From WQUF01 sp031549885 (GTDB taxonomy: Bacteria; Bacillota; Clostridia; Clostridiales; Clostridiaceae), in assembly GCA_031549885.1 (NCBI GenBank), contig JAVBPD010000031.1, positions 1 to 64,000 on the forward strand: DNA of 64,000 nucleotides, given 5' to 3'. The notes beneath the pieces were generated by a model. The model was given only the letters and a program-made list of their open reading frames with translations, was not told the DNA's origin and made no database searches. A program made the position numbers and the translations under genes. Below are positions 9,017 to 16,385 of the stretch, in pieces. The number at the start of each line of letters is the position of its first letter. Position 1 is the first letter of the stretch.

Positions 9017-9410
9017 GATCTTAATTGTTTGTCTTTTAACTATTTTATCCTTTATTGGATTTAATATTTACTCAATTATTAATAAGACTATTACAGCTAA
9101 ATCTAATTTTAACTTAGTTAAGGAAGAATATAATAAATTTAAATCAGAAAGTACAAGTTATAATTATAATGATATAATTAATTTTTCAAAGAAGTATAAT
9201 GGAATAAGGCTTAAGTCAATAAAAAATGCCAAGGATAGTATAACTGCAAACTTTTATTTTGAGGGAAGCTTAGAAGCATTAGACATATTTTTAAAGGATA
9301 TATGTGAAATTTCAAATTTAAAAGGATTAAATAATATTATATTAGAAAAAGAAAATAATATCTCTTACAAAGGAGAAATAGCCTCTGAGTTTATTGTAAA
9401 ATTTAATTGA
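9006..9410 (+). CDS. Bitopic protein in the PilO position
   Basis: A 134-residue protein with an N-terminal transmembrane helix (residues ~5-22), a coiled-coil segment and a small C-terminal domain, including FYFEGSLEALDIFLKDI, which resembles the ferredoxin-like fold of PilO (Gly-Ser/Thr followed by an amphipathic helix). It overlaps the previous gene by 11 nt and is the last gene of the pilus run. The assignment as PilO is inferred. Confidence 0.58.
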   Translation: MKNRILIVCLLTILSFIGFNIYSIINKTITAKSNFNLVKEEYNKFKSESTSYNYNDIINFSKKYNGIRLKSIKNAKDSITANFYFEGSLEALDIFLKDICEISNLKGLNNIILEKENNISYKGEIASEFIVKFN

Positions 9411-9439
9411 AACAGTTTTGTTTTTTTGTTAGAATTATG

Positions 9440-9468
9440 TTGATAATTAGATGATGTTTAAGCATATT
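9440..9468 (+). promoter_or_regulatory. Putative promoter of efp
   Basis: TTGATA (9440-9445) and CATATT (9463-9468) are separated by 17 bp upstream of the efp ribosome site. No terminator is visible between the pilus operon and efp, so read-through is also possible. Confidence 0.45.
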
Positions 9469-9514
9469 AATATAGATAGTGTATTAAATGCAATTTTTTT
9501 TAGGAGGAATATAC

Positions 9515-10072
9515 ATGATTTCCGCGGGAGATATAAGAAAGGGCACTACATTTGAGAATGATGGGCAAGTTTTTACAGTTGTTGACTTCTTACATGTAAA
9601 GCCAGGAAAGGGAGCTGCATTTGTCAGAACAAAATTAAGAAATGTATTGACAGGATCAACAACTGAAACTACTTTTAATCCATCTACAAAATTTCAAGAA
9701 GCAGTTATTGAAAGGAAAGAAATGCAATATTTGTATGGGGATGGGGAATTATATTATTTCATGGACCAAGAAACTTATGAGCAAATACCTTTAAATTTTG
9801 AGAAAGTTGAAGATGCTATCAAATATTTAAAGGAAAATATGTTTGCCATTATTAAATTTTATAAAGGCGAAGCGTTTTCGGTTGAGGCTCCAAATTTTGT
9901 TGAATTACAAGTAGTTGAATGTGAACCAGGCGTAAAGGGCAATACTGCTACAAACACTACAAAGGTAGCTAAGCTTGAAACTGGTGCTACAATCCAAGTT
10001 CCTCTTTTTGTAAATGAGGGAGAAATAGTTAGGGTTGATACAAGGTCTGGGGAGTATATGGAAAGAGTGTAA
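9515..10072 (+). CDS. efp: Translation elongation factor P
   Basis: EF-P binds between the P and E sites and relieves ribosome stalling on polyproline. The 185-residue length is canonical. The order is the KOW-like N-terminal domain, OB domain and C-terminal OB domain ending in RVDTRSGEYMERV. Lys32, in KPGKGAAF, is at the position that is post-translationally modified in Bacillus EF-P. An in-frame upstream ATG (9488) exists, but AGGAGGA at 9500-9506 fits the ATG at 9515. No modification enzyme is recognisable in this window. Confidence 0.95.
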   Translation: MISAGDIRKGTTFENDGQVFTVVDFLHVKPGKGAAFVRTKLRNVLTGSTTETTFNPSTKFQEAVIERKEMQYLYGDGELYYFMDQETYEQIPLNFEKVEDAIKYLKENMFAIIKFYKGEAFSVEAPNFVELQVVECEPGVKGNTATNTTKVAKLETGATIQVPLFVNEGEIVRVDTRSGEYMERV

Positions 10073-10099
10073 CACTTTCATAAATATATAAAATGCATT

Positions 10100-10127
10100 A
10101 GGATAGGCTTTTTTACCTATCCTATTT
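10100..10127 (+). terminator. Terminator of efp
   Basis: An AGGATAGG/CCTATCCT stem with a T-rich loop is followed by only a short T-stretch, so it may be leaky. Confidence 0.6.
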
Positions 10128-10153
10128 TGCTTAATAAAAATAAGGAGGAGGCT

Positions 10154-12610
10154 ATGCCAAATATTATAATAAAAGGAGTTAATGAAGGGAATTTAAAAAA
10201 TATTTGCCTTGAAATACCCAGGGATAAATTAGTTGTTTTTTCCGGATTGTCAGGTTCAGGCAAATCAACACTTTTAATGGATGTGATTTTTAAAGAATGT
10301 CAGCGACAATATTTAGAAGCTATGGGCCTTCAAGGAATTCAAAAGCCAAAGGTTGATATTGTAAAAAATGCTTCACCTGCTATTATGATAACTCAAACTG
10401 ATCAAAATAAAAATCCAAGATCTACTGTAGGAACTCTTACAGATATCTATACAGATCTTAGAATGGTATATGAAAAGCTTGGTATAAGAAAATGCCCAAA
10501 TTGCAATGAAATAATATGTTCAGCAGATTGCAAAGAGGAAACAGAAAAACAAAATGATGAATTTAATGTATATATGTATTGTAATTGTTGCAATTATAAA
10601 ATGGATAAGATTACAAGGACTTATTTTTCCTATAACACGAAAGAAGGCGCCTGTAAAGCTTGCGAAGGATTAGGTAAAGTCTTAACCATTAATGAGAATA
10701 GAGTTGTTCATGAAAATTTATCATTAGAAAATGGAGCTATTAATTTTTGGGAACAAAGATATAAGGAGTATCAGATTTCTTGTTTATATAATGCGTTTAA
10801 ATATTATAATATTGATTTTAAAGTGAACACTATTGTTAAAGATTTTACACAATTACAAAAATTAATTTTATTTTATGGAGTAGAAAACGAAAGTTTAAAG
10901 AAAGCTTTTCCAAATAAGATGCCACCTAAAACAATTGCACAAGGTAGATTTGAAGGAATTTTTACAACTCTTTGGAGAAGAATTTCAGAAAATCAAGGCG
11001 ATTCTAAATACTTAAACAGTTATTTTAATTACAAAGTATGTTCAAATTGCAATGGTGAGCGTTTAGGAGAATTGAGCAGATATGTTACTGTTAAAAATAC
11101 TAGACTTCCTGAATTATCATTTTTTTCTTTAAATGAATTATATGATTGGGTGTTAAATCTAGAAGTTTCATTAAATAATAGACATTTTCATATGGTGGAA
11201 TCTTATTTAAAAGATTTAAAGACAAAAATTCAAAGGATAATAAATATGGGAATTGGTTATCTCACTTTAGATCGCCAAATAATAACTTTATCAGGTGGAG
11301 AGCTTCAAAGGATTAAGCTTTCTTCTTGTTTAGATTCTAATTTAATGGGAATTATTTATATGATGGATGAACCTACTATTGGATTGCATCCTAAAGATAC
11401 TATTAAAATGGTTGAAACGCTTAAAAAGCTTAAAGATTTTGGAAATACTATTATAATAATAGAACACGATATAGATGTTATGAAAGAAGCAGATTTTATT
11501 GTAGATATAGGGCCTTTAGCTGGAAAACATGGAGGAGAAATTGTTGGACATGGAACGCTAGAAGAAATTAAAAATAACAAAAATTCTTTAACAGGTTTAT
11601 ATTTAAATAAACCAATAAAATATGGGGAAATAAAAAGGAAAAGCTCTTCATTTATTGAAATAAAAAATGCAAAAGTTTTTAATTTAAAAAATATCAATGT
11701 TAAATTTCCAACGAATTGCCTTACAACAGTTACAGGAGTCTCAGGCTCAGGTAAATCCACTTTAGTATTTGATGTTTTATCAAAAGGTTTTAATAATTTA
11801 AACATAAAAGGCATTGAAGAATTTGATAAAATAATAACTATAGAACAGTCAGCTATTACTAAAATGAGGCGCTCAAATGTTGCTACATATTCAGATGTGT
11901 ATACATATATAAGAAAATTATTTGGAGACTTAGATGATTCTAAGGAAAAAGGATTAACTAATAAGGAGTTTTCATTTAACACAAAAGGCGGACGTTGTGA
12001 AAACTGTGAAGGGTTAGGATATGTTGAAAGCAATATGTTATTTTTTGAGAATATAGAAGTTGTTTGTCCTGTATGTGGTGGTAATCAGTTTAATGATAAA
12101 GTTCTCTCTGTAAAATATAAAGGTTATTCAATTAAAGATATTTTAAAGATGTCTGTAGATGAAGCATTAATAGTATTCAATGAAAAACCTAAAATACATA
12201 AGATTTTAAAGCTTCTTTACGATGTTGGATTAGGCTATTTAGAATTAGGTCAAACTTTAACAACTTTATCTGGAGGAGAAGGGCAGCGTTTAAAACTTGC
12301 TAAAGAGTTAATAAATAATCCTTCAAAGCATAATTTATATTTACTAGATGAACCAACCACAGGATTGCATCCAATTGATGTTGAAAACTTTTTAAAATTA
12401 TTAAATGAAATTGTGAATTCAGGAAGCACTGTTATTGTTGTTGAACATAATCAACAAGTTATTTTAGATTCAGATTTTATTATTGATCTTGGGCCAGAAG
12501 GTGGAAATGATGGTGGAGAAGTTGTATTTGAAGGAACTCCGGATGATATGATAAAAAATGGTACCTCATTTACCGCAGAGTATTTGCGAAAGTATATAAA
12601 AAAACATTGA
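10154..12610 (+). CDS. UvrA-like ABC ATPase lacking the UvrB-binding domain
   Basis: An 818-residue UvrA paralogue with two ABC modules: Walker A GLSGSGKST at 31-39 and GVSGSGKST near 527-535, ABC signatures LSGGELQR and LSGGEGQR, and Walker B MMDEPTIGLHP and LLDEPTTGLHP. Zinc-binding CxxC pairs follow in each half. Compared with true UvrA (about 940 residues), the chain goes from the CPNC zinc motif almost directly to the YFSYN stretch, so the UvrB-binding insert is missing. This is the architecture of class III/UvrA2-like paralogues linked to drug tolerance. A nucleotide-excision role is therefore not implied. The ATG at 10154 is chosen for the AAGGAGG just upstream. Confidence 0.88.
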   Translation: MPNIIIKGVNEGNLKNICLEIPRDKLVVFSGLSGSGKSTLLMDVIFKECQRQYLEAMGLQGIQKPKVDIVKNASPAIMITQTDQNKNPRSTVGTLTDIYTDLRMVYEKLGIRKCPNCNEIICSADCKEETEKQNDEFNVYMYCNCCNYKMDKITRTYFSYNTKEGACKACEGLGKVLTINENRVVHENLSLENGAINFWEQRYKEYQISCLYNAFKYYNIDFKVNTIVKDFTQLQKLILFYGVENESLKKAFPNKMPPKTIAQGRFEGIFTTLWRRISENQGDSKYLNSYFNYKVCSNCNGERLGELSRYVTVKNTRLPELSFFSLNELYDWVLNLEVSLNNRHFHMVESYLKDLKTKIQRIINMGIGYLTLDRQIITLSGGELQRIKLSSCLDSNLMGIIYMMDEPTIGLHPKDTIKMVETLKKLKDFGNTIIIIEHDIDVMKEADFIVDIGPLAGKHGGEIVGHGTLEEIKNNKNSLTGLYLNKPIKYGEIKRKSSSFIEIKNAKVFNLKNINVKFPTNCLTTVTGVSGSGKSTLVFDVLSKGFNNLNIKGIEEFDKIITIEQSAITKMRRSNVATYSDVYTYIRKLFGDLDDSKEKGLTNKEFSFNTKGGRCENCEGLGYVESNMLFFENIEVVCPVCGGNQFNDKVLSVKYKGYSIKDILKMSVDEALIVFNEKPKIHKILKLLYDVGLGYLELGQTLTTLSGGEGQRLKLAKELINNPSKHNLYLLDEPTTGLHPIDVENFLKLLNEIVNSGSTVIVVEHNQQVILDSDFIIDLGPEGGNDGGEVVFEGTPDDMIKNGTSFTAEYLRKYIKKH

Positions 12611-12624
12611 AATGGGGAATATAG

Positions 12625-13335
12625 ATGTTTGAGGAAAAAATTGTTAAAGTCAATAATATTGAATACATAAATGTGACAAATGAAAATTGTAATTTTTTGT
12701 TTTCTTTAAAAAACCCTGATGGAGATTATAAAAGAAATGGTAAAGAATTTAATGATAAGCTTAAAGAATTGTGCCAAGAATTAAAGATAAATGAATTAGG
12801 TTATTCTGATCAAATACATTCAAGTATAATTAATATTTATGATGGTACAATTAAAAAAGGGGATGCTACTATTTCAGATAAAGAAGGTATAGGTGTTTGT
12901 ATATATACTGCTGATTGTGTTCCTATTTTAATTAAGCATAAGTTTTTGCCAATAAAAGCAGCAATACACAGTGGATGGAAAGGAACTTATGATATAATAT
13001 TACTTAAAACAATAAAGTTACTTGAAAGAAAATATAAGATAAATTCTAAGGATTTGATTTGTTGTGTTGGACCACATATAAGAGCATGTTGCTATGAAGT
13101 TTCACAAGAAATGATTGATGATTTTAAAAGTCATGAATTATATTTTGACAAAGGTGTATATAATGAGAGACTATTAGATTTAACAAAGTGCATTGAAATA
13201 CAGCTTGATACAGCAGGAATCTTACAGGATAACTGTTATTTTAGCGTTTACTGTACAAAATGTTCTGATAAATATAAATTTCATTCCTATAGAAATGATA
13301 AGGAATGTGGGAGGATTTTATCCTTAGTTTATTAG
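12625..13335 (+). CDS. pgeF: YlmD/YfiH-type laccase-domain protein
   Basis: A 236-residue DUF152 (multicopper polyphenol oxidase-like) protein. The metal-binding purine-nucleoside/peptidoglycan-editing site residues are visible: His in DQIHSS, Cys in YTADCVPI, His in AIHSGWKGT. GPHIRACCYEV is also conserved. Family members are reported as purine nucleoside phosphorylase/adenosine deaminase-like enzymes and as peptidoglycan editing factors. It starts 14 nt after the UvrA-like gene and is probably co-transcribed with it and with pstB. Confidence 0.88.
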   Translation: MFEEKIVKVNNIEYINVTNENCNFLFSLKNPDGDYKRNGKEFNDKLKELCQELKINELGYSDQIHSSIINIYDGTIKKGDATISDKEGIGVCIYTADCVPILIKHKFLPIKAAIHSGWKGTYDIILLKTIKLLERKYKINSKDLICCVGPHIRACCYEVSQEMIDDFKSHELYFDKGVYNERLLDLTKCIEIQLDTAGILQDNCYFSVYCTKCSDKYKFHSYRNDKECGRILSLVY

Positions 13336-13356
13336 CATACCATTGGGAGGTTATAA

Positions 13357-14106
13357 ATGCATATTATTGAAACTAAAAATTTAAATATTTTTTATGGGTC
13401 ATCTCAAGCTTTGAAAAATATTAATGTTAATATAGATAAAGGATGTGTTACATCACTGATTGGTCCTTCAGGTTGTGGAAAGTCTACATTTCTGCGAACT
13501 TTAAATAGGATGAATGATTTAATAGATGATATAAGAATAGAAGGTGAAGTGCTTTTCTACGGAGCGAACATATATAAAAATTATGACGAGATCGAACTTA
13601 GAAAGAGAGTAGGAATGGTATTTCAAAAACCAAATCCTTTTCCAATGTCTGTATATGATAATATTGCTTATGGCTTAAAAATCCATGGAATTAAAAATAA
13701 AAAAATAATTGATGAAATAGTGGAGGAAAGCCTTATTGGAGCAAGTCTTTGGGATGAAGTTAAAGATAGGTTAAATAAAAGTGCTTTAGGATTATCTGGT
13801 GGACAACAACAGAGGCTTTGCATTGCAAGAACTCTTGCAATAAAACCTGAAATAATATTGATGGATGAGCCCACTTCAGCACTAGACCCTATTTCAACAG
13901 GTAAAGTAGAAGATTTAATAGTTCAAATGAAAGATAAATATACAATATTAATTGTAACACATAATATGCAACAAGCAGCTAGAATATCAGAATATACTGC
14001 ATTTTTTTATCAAGGTGTTATTGTGGAATTTGATAAAACTGCTTCTGTATTTTCAAATCCAAAGGAAAAGAAAACTGAGGATTACATTTCTGGAAGATTT
14101 GGTTAA
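13357..14106 (+). CDS. pstB: Phosphate ABC transporter ATPase PstB
   Basis: The ATPase of the high-affinity phosphate importer PstSCAB, 249 residues (usual length). Walker A GPSGCGKST, Q-loop in GMVFQKPNPFPMSVYDN (a PstB hallmark), signature LSGGQQQRLCIAR, Walker B ILMDEPTSALDP and switch His in VTHNMQQAARIS are all intact. The other transporter genes (pstS, pstC, pstA) are not adjacent: pgeF lies upstream and phoU downstream. Confidence 0.95.
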   Translation: MHIIETKNLNIFYGSSQALKNINVNIDKGCVTSLIGPSGCGKSTFLRTLNRMNDLIDDIRIEGEVLFYGANIYKNYDEIELRKRVGMVFQKPNPFPMSVYDNIAYGLKIHGIKNKKIIDEIVEESLIGASLWDEVKDRLNKSALGLSGGQQQRLCIARTLAIKPEIILMDEPTSALDPISTGKVEDLIVQMKDKYTILIVTHNMQQAARISEYTAFFYQGVIVEFDKTASVFSNPKEKKTEDYISGRFG

Positions 14107-14138
14107 ATAATTAATTATAAAGAAAAGAGGTGAATTTT

Positions 14139-14177
14139 GTGAGATTGGTTTCACCATCTCATATATTTTATGAGTAG
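14139..14177 (+). CDS. Possible 12-codon leader ORF overlapping the phoU start
   Basis: GAGGTG at 14127-14132 is ideally spaced (6 nt) for a GTG at 14139 that opens a 12-codon frame (MRLVSPSHIFYE) ending in TAG at 14175-14177. The phoU ATG (14170) sits inside this frame and has no ribosome site of its own; an in-frame stop at 14140 blocks any longer phoU. Translation of phoU may thus depend on termination/reinitiation from this leader. Confidence 0.4.
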   Translation: MRLVSPSHIFYE

Positions 14178-14829
14178 AGATGTTTTTGATAAACAACTTA
14201 TAGTGCTAAATCGGGAAATTTTGGAAATTGCAAAGATGACAATTCATCAGATAAATTCATGTATGGATGCTCTTTTAAAAAAGGATACAAAGAGATTAGA
14301 GTCAATTATAGAGGAAGATTTAAAGGTTAATTTAAAGAGAGATAAAATTGAAGAAATGTGTGTAAAGATGATTGCGTTGCAGCAACCATTTGCTTCAGAT
14401 CTAAGGTATGTTTTTACATGTATTAAAATTGTCACTGATTTTGAAAGAATTGCTGATTATGCCGTTGACATTTGCAAAATAGGAATTAGAATTTCAAAAT
14501 GTGAATTTATGGATGAAATTAAATATATTATTAAAATGAAAGATGTACTTATTAGAATGTTAGAGGAATCAGTAAAAGCATTTGATAATAAGGATGAAAA
14601 AATGGCATTTGAAATATGCAAAATGGATGATGAAATAGATTTACAATATAGCAAATTATATGTTGATCTCACACCAAAAATGTTGAAAGGGAACATTGAT
14701 GATATAAGCCAATTAACTCAATTGTTATTTGCAGCTAAATATATGGAAAGAGGAGGCGATCATGTAACAAATATTTGTGAATCTATAATATATCAAAAAA
14801 CTGGTGAATTTCAATCTCTAAATTTATGA
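14170..14829 (+). CDS. phoU: Phosphate signalling regulator PhoU
   Basis: A 219-residue all-helical protein with the two PhoU repeats. The metal-binding ERIADYAVDI motif of repeat 1 and the EMERGGDHVTNI-like YMERGGDHVTNICE of repeat 2 are clear. PhoU couples the Pst transporter to the PhoR sensor and limits phosphate uptake. It lies 63 nt after pstB and probably in the same transcript; see the preceding leader ORF for its odd translation start. Confidence 0.93.
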   Translation: MSRDVFDKQLIVLNREILEIAKMTIHQINSCMDALLKKDTKRLESIIEEDLKVNLKRDKIEEMCVKMIALQQPFASDLRYVFTCIKIVTDFERIADYAVDICKIGIRISKCEFMDEIKYIIKMKDVLIRMLEESVKAFDNKDEKMAFEICKMDDEIDLQYSKLYVDLTPKMLKGNIDDISQLTQLLFAAKYMERGGDHVTNICESIIYQKTGEFQSLNL

Positions 14830-14830
14830 T

Positions 14831-14860
14831 AAAATAAAGCTGCTAAAGCAGCTTTATTTT
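14831..14860. terminator. Bidirectional terminator between phoU and the SPOR gene
   Basis: A near-perfect 14-bp stem (AAAATAAAGCTGCT/AGCAGCTTTATTTT) with a 2-nt centre. A/T flanks supply a T-tract in both directions. Confidence 0.85.
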
Positions 14861-14862
14861 GA

Positions 14863-15735
14863 TTACTTCTTTATTTCATGATATAAAAATGTGTCCTTAA
14901 ATCCTTTAGCAATTGCAGATTTTAAAAGTGAATCTGCATTTGTTCTTATCCTAAAAGCTCCAATATTTACCCTGTAAATATTATTTGAAAAAGTTATATT
15001 TGTGGTAAAACCTTTAGACTTTGCAAGTTTTTCCGCATTTTCAGCGTTTGATTTTACTTTAAAAGAACCAATTGACACATAATATAATCCAATATTTGGG
15101 CTTATGGCATAGGATTTTATTGTATTAAAATTTTGAAATAAAGTTTTTGCTTCATTTAAAATATTATTGATGACTTTTGAATAATTTGGTGTTGCATTAA
15201 CAGTCATAGATATAGGTACGCCGTTTGATATTTTGTAAAAAGAATAGGTAGGATGATCATAAAATTCACCATAGTAATATTTTACTATATACATATTGCT
15301 TTGTTTTTCAATAAACTGATAATGAAATCCTTCACCATAAAAAGTGAGCATGCTAGAAAATAACTTATTAACCCATTTATCCAAAGAATCACCAGGCATA
15401 AAATTTGCTTCAAAAGGCATATTGGCAAAATCAGCTTGAGAATACAGAGTAGAATTAGTATACATAAGAGAAAGTCTGCTATCATTCTTTTCATCAGATA
15501 AACGGAAAATAACGCCATAGTTTAAATCATTTACTTTAGGAAATTTACTGGGCACATAATATGTTAAATTTCTTTTGGTATCATTTACAAGATTTAAACC
15601 ATTGAAGTATTTACCTGTTTTGCTGAGGCTATCTATAGTTGCAGAAGTTATGGCAGAAAGATTATTTATATTTTTAGTGCATGTTAATACGGTCATGAGT
15701 ATAACTGCAGTTATAAAAATGCAAAATTTTTTCAT
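14863..15735 (-). CDS. Exported SPOR-domain protein
   Basis: A 290-residue protein with a signal peptide or N-terminal anchor (MKKFCIFITAVILMTVLTC) and a C-terminal SPOR region (about 218-290). The SPOR region has the paired signatures YYVSIGSFKVKSNAENAEKLA and YRVNIGAFRIRTNADSLLKSA, i.e. two half-repeats. SPOR domains bind peptidoglycan with denuded glycan strands, often at septa. The middle ~180 residues are unrecognised but Tyr/Phe-rich. A Cys at residue 19 could be a lipobox residue but the surrounding LTCT is atypical. Monocistronic. Confidence 0.75.
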   Translation of the reverse strand: MKKFCIFITAVILMTVLTCTKNINNLSAITSATIDSLSKTGKYFNGLNLVNDTKRNLTYYVPSKFPKVNDLNYGVIFRLSDEKNDSRLSLMYTNSTLYSQADFANMPFEANFMPGDSLDKWVNKLFSSMLTFYGEGFHYQFIEKQSNMYIVKYYYGEFYDHPTYSFYKISNGVPISMTVNATPNYSKVINNILNEAKTLFQNFNTIKSYAISPNIGLYYVSIGSFKVKSNAENAEKLAKSKGFTTNITFSNNIYRVNIGAFRIRTNADSLLKSAIAKGFKDTFLYHEIKK

Positions 15736-15968
15736 AAATATCCCCCTTTAAAGTTTTATTTATAAAATTTTAGTTAAATTTATAGGTGTTAATTATATTT
15801 TACTGTGTAAATTAACAAAGAACAAGACTAGCAAGATTATTTTTTTAATTGTTTTAAAAAAAAATAATAACTTATGCAAATGTTTTTATATTATATGATA
15901 TAATAAATTAAATGTTAATAATTTGAAAAAATTATATATGTTTTGTTTCAATAAAGTATGGAGGATTT

Positions 15969-16340
15969 ATGAGCGATTTAAAAATTTCTGATATGCTAAA
16001 AATGCAATATAAATTGTGGGAGAAATATTGTGACATTTGGGAACCATTAGAGCCTAAATATGGTAAGGATTCTTTATTATACATGATTGAAGAAATGGGA
16101 GAAGCCATATCTATTATTAAAAAAAGAGGCGAAGAAGATATTGTTAATGATGAAAGCCTTAAGAAAGCATTTATTGAAGAATTAGCAGATATACTGATGT
16201 ACTTTAATGATGTGCTTTTAAAATTCGGAATTACTTCTGAAGAATTTTCAACAATATATTTAAAAAAATATGAAAAAAATATGAAAAGAGATTTTAAAAA
16301 TGAACATAAAAATTTTTTAAAACAAAATATACTTACATAA
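15969..16340 (+). CDS. MazG-like nucleotide pyrophosphohydrolase
   Basis: A 123-residue all-alpha NTP pyrophosphohydrolase fold. The metal-binding helix pairs IEEMGEA (EExxE type) and EELADILMYFND (EExxD type) are intact. Proteins of this family hydrolyse (d)NTPs to NMPs and PPi as house-cleaning enzymes; the substrate is not deducible. It is a single gene with a TATAAT at 15899-15904 upstream and a terminator downstream. Confidence 0.82.
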   Translation: MSDLKISDMLKMQYKLWEKYCDIWEPLEPKYGKDSLLYMIEEMGEAISIIKKRGEEDIVNDESLKKAFIEELADILMYFNDVLLKFGITSEEFSTIYLKKYEKNMKRDFKNEHKNFLKQNILT

Positions 16341-16344
16341 ATTC

Positions 16345-16379
16345 AAATGCTGGTTAATTGTTGATTTTAACCAGCATTT
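16345..16379. terminator. Bidirectional terminator (MazG-like gene / nadE)
   Basis: A 12-bp stem AAATGCTGGTTA/TAACCAGCATTT with an 11-nt loop and T-run after it on the plus strand, located between convergent genes. Confidence 0.85.
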
Positions 16380-16385
16380 TTATAT

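Noticed and set aside
11356..12033. Long open frame antisense to the UvrA-like gene
   Set aside because: It is the complement of a well-supported gene, lacks a ribosome site, and its hydrophobic composition is typical of reverse-frame reading of an AT-rich gene. The same applies to most minus-strand frames inside plus-strand genes.
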